Of a stretch of DNA of 64,000 nt, positions 58,614-64,000 are shown one piece after another. Below the pieces are notes generated by a model that saw nothing but the letters and a program-made list of their open reading frames with translations, ran no database searches and was not told the origin of the DNA. This DNA comes from Williamsia limnetica (GTDB taxonomy: Bacteria; Actinomycetota; Actinomycetes; Mycobacteriales; Mycobacteriaceae), in NCBI RefSeq assembly GCF_003217475.1, contig NZ_QJSP01000018.1, positions 58,660 to 122,659 on the forward strand, read 5' to 3'. The number at the start of each line of letters is the position of its first letter. Position 1 is the stretch's first letter. Position numbers and translations under genes: made by a program.

Positions 58614-59233
58614 GTGTTCGTCGTGTCGCAGTGATCAGTGCCGGTATGAGCGAGCCGTCGTCGACGCGGCTGCTGGCCGATCGGCTCGGCAATTCTGTTC
58701 GGCAACAGCTCAACTCGGTCGAGGTGGACGTCATCGACTTGCGAGATATCGCGGTGGACGTGGCTCGGAGCATGCTCGGTGGATTCGCTGTGGGTGGGGC
58801 CCGGGACGCAGTTCGGGCGGTCGAGGAGGCGGACGCGGTGATCGCTGCGACCCCCGTCTTCAATGCGTCGTACAGCGGACTGTTCAAGTCCTTCTTCGAC
58901 ATCGTCGACAAGGACACGTTCGTGGGCAAACCGGTGCTGATAGCCGCCACGGGCGGCAGTCCGCGGCATTCGATGGTGCTCGATCACGCGTTGCGACCGC
59001 TCTTCGCCTACCTGCGCGCGGTGGTAGTGCCCACGGGGGTCTACGCGGCGTCGGAGCACTGGGCGGCCGGGTCTGGCGACACGGCCACGTTGGCCGATCG
59101 AGTCGAGCGGGCGACCGGCGAACTGGCCGCATTGCTGGGTGGGCGCTCTCGACGACCCGAGCCGGTCGACGAGGACGAGGCCGGAATCAGCAACTTCGCT
59201 CGACTGCTGGGTGATTCGCTCTCTCAGAATTGA
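58610..59233 (+). CDS. NAD(P)H-dependent FMN reductase, CE1759-type partner
   Basis: This 207-aa flavodoxin-fold reductase should supply FMNH2 to the monooxygenase encoded just upstream. It has the N-terminal phosphate loop region VAVISAGMSEPSSTRLLADR and the substrate strand ATPVFNASYSGLFKSFFDIV with GKPVLIAATGGSPRH, typical of NADPH-dependent FMN reductases. The 4-base overlap with the monooxygenase gene implies coupled synthesis. Confidence 0.93.
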   Translation: MSVRRVAVISAGMSEPSSTRLLADRLGNSVRQQLNSVEVDVIDLRDIAVDVARSMLGGFAVGGARDAVRAVEEADAVIAATPVFNASYSGLFKSFFDIVDKDTFVGKPVLIAATGGSPRHSMVLDHALRPLFAYLRAVVVPTGVYAASEHWAAGSGDTATLADRVERATGELAALLGGRSRRPEPVDEDEAGISNFARLLGDSLSQN

Positions 59234-59481
59234 GTGGGCGGGTCAAGTCTGCGGACACCATGTCGGGTCTTCGACCGATATCTGCGGGCAACTTCGGGCC
59301 AGATTTCCTCGAACACGGGTACATCGGCGGACCTGCGGTAACAATGCTCCTGGGAGTCGCGACTGACCAACTCCTCACCGCCCGCGGTGAGAGGAAAATT
59401 GGGATCGGTAGCCGAGGGTGCGGTTTGTACTTCTCTCATGACGGCGCCACTGAGGCGACGCATCAACGAAAGGGAAGACCA

Positions 59482-59991
59482 ATGAAACGAGTCCTCGCAG
59501 CCACCGTCGGACTGATCGCAGCAGTCGGGATCTTGTCGGCCTGTTCCGATGACGGCAGCAGCAGTGACAGCAGCCCCGCCGCCACCCCGGCCGCGAGCAC
59601 CGCACAGACCGGTGGCACCGAGATCTCCACCACCGGCAACACCGAGGTCAAGGTGGAGGGCAAGGATCTCGCCGGTGTCGATCTCGATTCGGTCACCTGC
59701 GTCAAGCAGGCCGGCAAGATCAATGTGGCCAGCGGATCGTCGGGCGGCCAGCAAGGTGTGGCGGTCGTGATGACCGACGAGGCCACGCCCAAGGTGGAGT
59801 CGCTGGGGCTGGTCGTCGACGGCAGCGCTCTCGCCGTCTCCAACAGCATGGGCATGGCAGTCGGTTCGGCCGAGGTGTCCGTCGACGGCGACACCTACAC
59901 GATCACCGGCGAGGCCGAAGGCGCGGACATGAAGAACCCGACCGCGGGAATGGTGAAGAAAGAGTTCACCATCAAGGTCACCTGCAACTGA
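59482..59991 (+). CDS. LpqH-family (19-kDa antigen-like) lipoprotein
   Basis: This 169-aa lipoprotein has a signal peptide with lipobox LSAC, so Cys21 should be lipidated and the protein anchored on the outer face of the membrane. A Ser/Ala/Thr-rich spacer (residues 25-45) precedes a compact domain with a conserved cysteine pair (VTCVKQAG and the C-terminal KVTCN). The fold and EVKVEGKDLAG-type start match LpqH lipoproteins of Mycobacteriales. The ATG at 59482 is chosen for the signal peptide and the upstream AAAGGGAAG. A large hairpin follows the gene. Confidence 0.9.
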   Translation: MKRVLAATVGLIAAVGILSACSDDGSSSDSSPAATPAASTAQTGGTEISTTGNTEVKVEGKDLAGVDLDSVTCVKQAGKINVASGSSGGQQGVAVVMTDEATPKVESLGLVVDGSALAVSNSMGMAVGSAEVSVDGDTYTITGEAEGADMKNPTAGMVKKEFTIKVTCN

Positions 59992-60005
59992 GATACTGAA
60001 GTCAA

Positions 60006-60042
60006 CGGAAGCGGCGGGCGCCCAGTGCGCCCGCCGCTTCCG
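60006..60042 (+). terminator. GC-rich hairpin after the lipoprotein gene
   Basis: Perfect 16-bp arms CGGAAGCGGCGGGCGC (60006-60021) and GCGCCCGCCGCTTCCG (60027-60042) enclose a 5-base loop, 14 bases after the lipoprotein stop. No T-run follows, as in the I-shaped terminators common in actinobacteria. Confidence 0.8.
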
Positions 60043-60058
60043 GCGTTCATCGTCCTCA

Positions 60059-60091
60059 CCTGCTTGTTGTCCCCGCCTGCTTGTTGTCCCC
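60059..60091 (+). repeat. Tandem 16-bp direct repeat upstream of the TPR gene
   Basis: CCTGCTTGTTGTCCCC occurs at 60059-60074 and again at 60076-60091, a 17-bp period. It lies 29 bp before the start of the TPR-protein gene, where promoter or regulator-binding elements are expected. Confidence 0.7.
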
Positions 60092-60119
60092 AGTTCGCGA
60101 CTGTCCATAGGATGCCCCC

Positions 60120-61850
60120 ATGTCGGTTCCCGGTGAGCTCGAACGTGCACGCCAGTTGGCGTTCGCCGATGATCACGCGGGCGCGCAGTCCCTGCTGCTG
60201 TCTTTGATGCCGCAGATCGTGGCATTGGACCGGGACGACCTGGCGCTCGAAGTGTTCGCACAGCTGGGGGAGGTGTACCTCGTCCGAAGTGCTTACGACG
60301 GTGTCGCAGAATGTGTTCGACGCATTCGCGACTGTGTGTCGGTGTACGTACAGATCGCCGCAGATCCGTCTTCGAAGGATGCCGCGCTGGTGACGCTACC
60401 TCCTGACGTCGTCGACGAGATGGTCATCCGGTACACCCGGCGCGCAGATCACCTCGAGATCGGGCTCGCCGCAGCGGCCGGCGACCACGAGGCAGCGGCC
60501 GCGGGTCTGGCGGATCTGATCGCGGAGAGTGATGCGGGGGTCGCGCCGTCCGTAGTCGAGGAGGCCCTCGAACTCGTCATGCGGGCGCGTATCACCTGTG
60601 CTGTGGCCCTCGCCGATGACGACGACCATGTCGGGGCGGAACCGTTGTGGGATGCGGTGCTGACCGTACTCGACGAGGGAGAGCAGAGCGCCCGGTCAGA
60701 CCACTTGTGGGTCCTCGTCGGGATCGGATACGGGCGGTTCTGTGTCGAAACGGGTCGCCTGCAGGAAGCGGAGCCCCATCTTCGTCGGGCAGGTGCACGG
60801 GCGGAGCGTCGGGGATGGGAATTGGCATCGGCCCGAGTGCTGTTGGAGCGGTCCGCAGCGGCGTGGTCGCGATCGGATGCCGTGGAAACCGAGCGCCTGA
60901 TCACGCTTGCCTATCCGGTCATCGCCCGGCATGCGATCGCGCACGATGTCTCGCGATGCTGGCTGTACTTCGGTCTGGTCCGGATGGCGGCGGGCGCACT
61001 GGAAGCGGCCGACGAGTGCTGGCAGCACGCCCAGCGGCACTGGGAAGAGCTGGGCCGGCCGCTCCATGTACATCGAATTCTTCTGCAACGCAGCTGGATC
61101 GATATCTTTCGCGGTCGCTACACACAGGCGCGGAACACCATCGCCCAGGCCCGGGACATGCTCGACTCCAGTCCGCGTTCGACCTGGCTCCAATACGCTC
61201 GACTCGACGATCTGCTGGGGTCCGCCTGGCGTGCGGAAGCGCTGGCGGACATGGGGTTCGATGGTGCCGGCGACCCCGATGAAGGATGGCGCGAGCTGGA
61301 GGAGAGGCTGGCCGGAGCCCGTGGAATCGTCGACGCCGCGCCCGGCAGCGACGGGTACGAGCGGGCGATGCCGAAGTTCGAACGTGCCGCGGATCTCAAG
61401 GTCCCGGCAGCGTTGGCGGTCGACAGCGTGCGGTACCTACTCGGCGATGCGACGGCTCGCCTGCGTTGGGCGACTGCGGTCTCGGCTCCGGTTCTCGCCG
61501 GCGCGTTCGCGGTCGCATGGGAAGGGGGCAATGTGCCGCTGGTGGCAGAGCTCATCGAATATCGTTGCGCGCGCGGTACCTTCAGTGCAGAGCCTAATCC
61601 CTCGATGGTTGTGGACTGGGAGGTGACCGCGACCGCACCGACCCCCGCAACGGTTGATGTCGCTACGCCGGCGTTCGCGGCAGGTGCCGCCGCCGGCGCC
61701 TCGTCGGCGTTGACGAGGCTCGGTCCGCTCCCGGCGCTGCAGATGGACCCGTCAGGCGAGGCGGTGCTGGCCCGGTACCGCGAACTGGCACAGGAGCGAT
61801 ATGGCCGTGTGATCACGAGCGGCGAGCCGATCTGGGCGACGTGGCCGTGA
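60120..61850 (+). CDS. Helical TPR-like repeat protein paired with a CHAT protease
   Basis: This 576-aa protein is almost entirely helical, with TPR-like helix pairs from residue 1 to about 470 (for example GRFCVETGRLQEAEPHLRRAG, YFGLVRMAAGALEAADECWQ and DIFRGRYTQARNTIAQARDM). An alanine-rich linker follows near 520-535. It has no catalytic motif. The gene directly precedes a CHAT-protease gene with a 4-base overlap, so the two proteins probably form one complex. In TPR-CHAT systems the TPR part senses or inhibits and the CHAT part cleaves. No membrane segment or signal peptide is seen. Confidence 0.85.
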   Translation: MSVPGELERARQLAFADDHAGAQSLLLSLMPQIVALDRDDLALEVFAQLGEVYLVRSAYDGVAECVRRIRDCVSVYVQIAADPSSKDAALVTLPPDVVDEMVIRYTRRADHLEIGLAAAAGDHEAAAAGLADLIAESDAGVAPSVVEEALELVMRARITCAVALADDDDHVGAEPLWDAVLTVLDEGEQSARSDHLWVLVGIGYGRFCVETGRLQEAEPHLRRAGARAERRGWELASARVLLERSAAAWSRSDAVETERLITLAYPVIARHAIAHDVSRCWLYFGLVRMAAGALEAADECWQHAQRHWEELGRPLHVHRILLQRSWIDIFRGRYTQARNTIAQARDMLDSSPRSTWLQYARLDDLLGSAWRAEALADMGFDGAGDPDEGWRELEERLAGARGIVDAAPGSDGYERAMPKFERAADLKVPAALAVDSVRYLLGDATARLRWATAVSAPVLAGAFAVAWEGGNVPLVAELIEYRCARGTFSAEPNPSMVVDWEVTATAPTPATVDVATPAFAAGAAAGASSALTRLGPLPALQMDPSGEAVLARYRELAQERYGRVITSGEPIWATWP

Positions 61851-63193
61851 CCGGCCAAATGGACGTCATCTTGTTGCTGAGATTCGCCGATGTGGGAGTG
61901 GCCACCTACGGGAGTCTGCGCGTGGTCGGTGATCCGGCCCGAACGGTGACCTGGGTGGTGACGGAACCGCAGTCAGCCGCGGCGGCGGCACTACTTGCCG
62001 CGGCGCTACCGGTGCAGTATGGCGATGAGTCGATCGAGGACGCGCTCGGCAGGGCGTTGACGGCCGGACCATTGTCGTCCCCCGACACGGAGTTGCGGTG
62101 GTCGTACGAGTTGGGATCTGTGTTGCTCTCCGCACAGGCGTGGGCGCTGCTGTCGGAATGTGTCGCGAACCCGAGGCCGCTGCTGTTCGTCACCCCGACT
62201 GCCCGTCTCGCCCAGATACCATTCGCGATGCTCGCAGTGCCCACTGCGTTTCCTGTGGCGACAGAGACGACGTCGGCCGAAGAATCTGACATCCCACAAC
62301 TCGTGGACATCGACATCACCGAAGTGACCGACGGATATCGTCTGATGGAAATTGCCGATGTCGTGATGGCACCGCCCGTGAATATCGTGCGATCGGCGCG
62401 TCGCGCCGCGAAGTGGGACGTGGTGCGCGACAAACCGCCGGTGCTCCTGCTCGACCCCCGTGTGCCGGGTCAACGTCCGGATTCTCCTCTCGGGTCGGTT
62501 CTGGGACGCCCATCACCGGCGAACGCAATCACTGCGCACTTCGCAGATCGCGTCGAGTCCCGCTCCGTGATCCCCGACGTCGAGGCTGCGGTGGACTTGT
62601 TCCGTCGCAGCGACACCGACCGGATCTGGCTGTCGAGGATGCTGTCGGCCGAGCCGAGTCGGCTGCTGTTCGTAGGACACGCGAGTGCGGCGCCCGGTGA
62701 CGCCGGGTATGCCGAACGTGCCGCCATCCACCTGGCATGCCAGGACACGATTCCGGGATACGCGGATGCAGTGGGAACGCACCGTCCGTTCACCGCAGCC
62801 GATCTCCTGACCGACACGACGGCCTGGCCGATGCCCCCGCGGGTGGCATTGCTGGCCTGTGCATCTGGCAATGACTACCGATTCGACGAAGCGACAGGCA
62901 TGGTGGCGGCCGTGATCCTGGCAGGGGCAGAGGTTGTCACAGCGACCCTGTGGTCATTGCCCACGACCGCCGGTCACCGCCGATTCCGGGGGGATGCGGC
63001 GCTCGCCGACAGCGATCCGATGTCGGAGCTGGTCATTGCGGTCGACACGGCGCATGACGCCGATAATGCGGCTCGGGCAGTGGTCCGATGGCAGCGGTCT
63101 CAGATGCGACGGTGGCGGCAAGGGGACCGGGCCGCTCATCCGATCTACTGGGGCGCCCTTGTGACGTTTGTCCGGAGTGGCCGAGAGTCGTAA
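61847..63193 (+). CDS. CHAT-domain (caspase-like) cysteine protease
   Basis: This 448-aa protein has a C-terminal CHAT domain. The catalytic dyad is His278 in RLLFVGHASAAP and Cys338 in PRVALLACASGND. ILAGAEVVTATLWSLP and HPIYWGALVTFV near the end are the typical closing motifs. An alpha/beta N-terminal region with LLFVTPTARLAQIPFAML precedes it, as in other CHAT proteins. The GTG at 61847 overlaps the TPR gene stop in GTGA; another GTG six bases earlier is possible. Such proteases act in bacterial cell death and defence, but the target here is unknown. Confidence 0.88.
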   Translation: MTGQMDVILLLRFADVGVATYGSLRVVGDPARTVTWVVTEPQSAAAAALLAAALPVQYGDESIEDALGRALTAGPLSSPDTELRWSYELGSVLLSAQAWALLSECVANPRPLLFVTPTARLAQIPFAMLAVPTAFPVATETTSAEESDIPQLVDIDITEVTDGYRLMEIADVVMAPPVNIVRSARRAAKWDVVRDKPPVLLLDPRVPGQRPDSPLGSVLGRPSPANAITAHFADRVESRSVIPDVEAAVDLFRRSDTDRIWLSRMLSAEPSRLLFVGHASAAPGDAGYAERAAIHLACQDTIPGYADAVGTHRPFTAADLLTDTTAWPMPPRVALLACASGNDYRFDEATGMVAAVILAGAEVVTATLWSLPTTAGHRRFRGDAALADSDPMSELVIAVDTAHDADNAARAVVRWQRSQMRRWRQGDRAAHPIYWGALVTFVRSGRES

Positions 63194-63212
63194 CGGTGCC
63201 GGGGAGTCCGCC

Positions 63213-63380
63213 GTCGACCGTGCCGAAACAGCGACCGACCGTGCCGATCTGACCGTCGACCGTGCCGAAACAGCCGCCGAGCGTGCCGATCTGGATGTCG
63301 ACCGTGCCGAAACAGCCGCCGACCGTGCCGATCTGACCGTCGACCGTGCCGAAACAGCCGCCGAGCGTGCCCTCTTCGTA
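63213..63380 (+). repeat. Tandem 42-bp repeat, four copies, made of 21-bp half units
   Basis: Units begin at 63213, 63255, 63297 and 63339, each opening GTCGACCGTGCCGAAACAG. Within each unit the core GACCGTGCCGA (or GAGCGTGCCGA) recurs every 21 bp. In one forward frame this encodes the heptad-like VDRAETAADRADLT. That frame is open from within the end of the CHAT gene to 63518, but its last 45 residues run through AT-rich promoter DNA. The repeat may be coding (a coiled coil), or a non-coding minisatellite between the CHAT and DUF222 genes. Confidence 0.85.
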
Positions 63381-63471
63381 CGTCACGGGCGATGTCAGAC
63401 CCTCTTGTTACACTGCCGCCGATGGTGCTTCGCGTGGCGAAAGATGTTGCAAGACAATCAAATAAGTCTTA

Positions 63472-63487
63472 TCGAACATTTGTGCGA
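63472..63487 (+). promoter_or_regulatory. SOS box (LexA site) candidate
   Basis: TCGAACATTTGTGCGA differs at one position from the mycobacterial-type LexA consensus TCGAAC-N4-GTTCGA. It ends 27 bases before the DUF222 gene start, the right place to repress it. A TAGATT element closer to the start could be a -10 box. Confidence 0.65.
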
Positions 63488-63514
63488 ACGCGTAAATTGC
63501 GGTAGATTTAGGTC

Positions 63515-64000
63515 ATGAACTTTCGGGGGTTGTTCGAACACCTATCAACGATGGCGGCTGATCCACTGCTGCTCGTATCGCTCGACGACGTGGCGTTGTC
63601 GGAGGAGACGGTCTACGCATTGCGGGCCAAGAATGTGTTGGACGCATTGCTGTTTCGGTTCACCGCTGATCTCGACAAGCGTGGTGTCGCCAAGACGTTG
63701 GGTGCGGATTCGACTGCTGAGCTTCTGCAATCGGTGCAGGTATCGCCAGCCGCTGCGCACCGCTACGTACGGGTCGGTCGCGCCCTCGGGTCCATCCCCT
63801 CAGTCGCCGCGTACGCCGTGGACGGGACTCTGTCGGGGGAGCACGTGGACGCCATCGTCAAAGGCCTGCATCACATCGACCGCCGCGACCCGGACCTGTC
63901 GGAGTCCGACCGGGACGACTGCGTCCGTGGGTTGTTGACCGAGGCGCGTATCTCGACGCCGGCCGCGGTCATAGAACGCGCCCACGAGATGGCCATCGCC
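63515..64000 (+). CDS. DUF222 (13E12-type) protein, N-terminal part; probable HNH endonuclease
   Basis: The gene runs off the right edge; 162 residues are visible. They match the N-terminal DUF222 domain of the 13E12/REP family: EETVYALRAKNVLDALLFRF, then TAELLQSVQVSPAAAHRYVRVGRALG and GTLSGEHVDAIVKGLHHID. Most full-length members end in an HNH nuclease domain, which would lie beyond the window. The ATG at 63515 is chosen because the SOS box and a -10-like element stand just before it. In mycobacteria several members are DNA-damage induced. Confidence 0.85.
   Translation, partial: MNFRGLFEHLSTMAADPLLLVSLDDVALSEETVYALRAKNVLDALLFRFTADLDKRGVAKTLGADSTAELLQSVQVSPAAAHRYVRVGRALGSIPSVAAYAVDGTLSGEHVDAIVKGLHHIDRRDPDLSESDRDDCVRGLLTEARISTPAAVIERAHEMAIA

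Noticed and set aside
59224..60261. 345-codon minus-strand frame opposite the lipoprotein
   Set aside because: It covers a clear lipoprotein gene and its terminator hairpin in antisense and has no supporting features.
63213..63380. CRISPR array
   Set aside because: The repeats are strictly tandem with a 21-bp sub-period, have no unique spacers and no cas genes nearby.
63033..63386. Minus-strand frame across the repeats (GTVGGCFGTVD-type repeats)
   Set aside because: No start signal is evident, and it overlaps the end of the CHAT gene in antisense. A repeat whose period is a multiple of three is open in several frames by chance.
63168..63518. 116-codon frame through the 42-bp repeats as a definite gene
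   Set aside because: It begins with TTG inside the CHAT gene and its end runs through the SOS box and AT-rich promoter DNA; kept only as a possibility in the repeat entry.

Overview
The window is high-GC actinobacterial DNA. An S10 ribosomal-protein operon in the usual actinobacterial order, an LpqH-type lipoprotein, a DUF222 (13E12-type) gene behind a LexA-like box and a CE1758/CE1759-type flavin pair all point to Mycobacteriales. A Gordonia- or Rhodococcus-like organism is the best guess; I cannot fix the genus from this sequence alone.

Layout. (1) 1-32298: the 3' part of one giant non-ribosomal peptide synthetase (NRPS) gene, open at the left edge. It holds nine adenylation domains in nine modules and ends in an epimerization domain with no thioesterase. 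(2) 32354-34995: a secreted lipase, a GT2 glycosyltransferase and, beyond a divergent regulatory region with two abutting palindromes, a 115-aa protein. This small protein resembles the N-terminal piece of an adenylation domain and matches two extra inserts inside the NRPS. (3) 35010-38294: a GntR regulator, an NCS1 permease and a hydantoin/allantoin-type racemase, with a perfect 18-bp operator-like palindrome and a structured leader. (4) 38386-42200: a DUF4442 hotdog protein, a DUF4173 membrane protein and a histidine kinase/response regulator pair. (5) 42566-48127: a structured leader, rpsJ-rplC-rplD-rplW-rplB-rpsS-rplV-rpsC-rplP-rpmC-rpsQ, and a strong intrinsic terminator.

(6) 48223-53146: three genes joined by two GTGA overlaps, transcribed towards the ribosomal operon. 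They encode a DUF559/Vsr-like nuclease, a double winged-helix protein and a 1077-aa protein fusing an AAA-type ATPase to a HerA/FtsK-type ATPase. The set resembles an anti-phage or DNA-processing system, and I cannot match it to a named one. (7) 53286-57351: a DUF4190 membrane protein, a FemAB-like aminoacyltransferase, a C39-like cysteine peptidase, a small secreted protein and methionine aminopeptidase. (8) 57382-59991: a promoter region dense in palindromes, a luciferase-like monooxygenase/FMN reductase operon and an LpqH-like lipoprotein. (9) 60120-64000: a TPR/CHAT-protease gene pair, a 42-bp tandem repeat and the start of a DUF222/HNH gene preceded by a near-consensus SOS box.

How the parts fit. 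The NRPS builds a peptide of at least nine residues. Epimerization domains predict D-residues at window positions 1, 8 and 9, and the two D-to-L type condensation domains (modules 2 and 9) sit exactly after the first two of these. Only two binding-pocket codes are readable with some trust: Ser in module 5 and Gln (or Glu) in module 9. The most novel-looking items are the extra adenylation-like unit (two embedded copies plus one free-standing protein), the nuclease/winged-helix/AAA-HerA operon, and the TPR-CHAT pair beside an SOS-boxed DUF222 gene.
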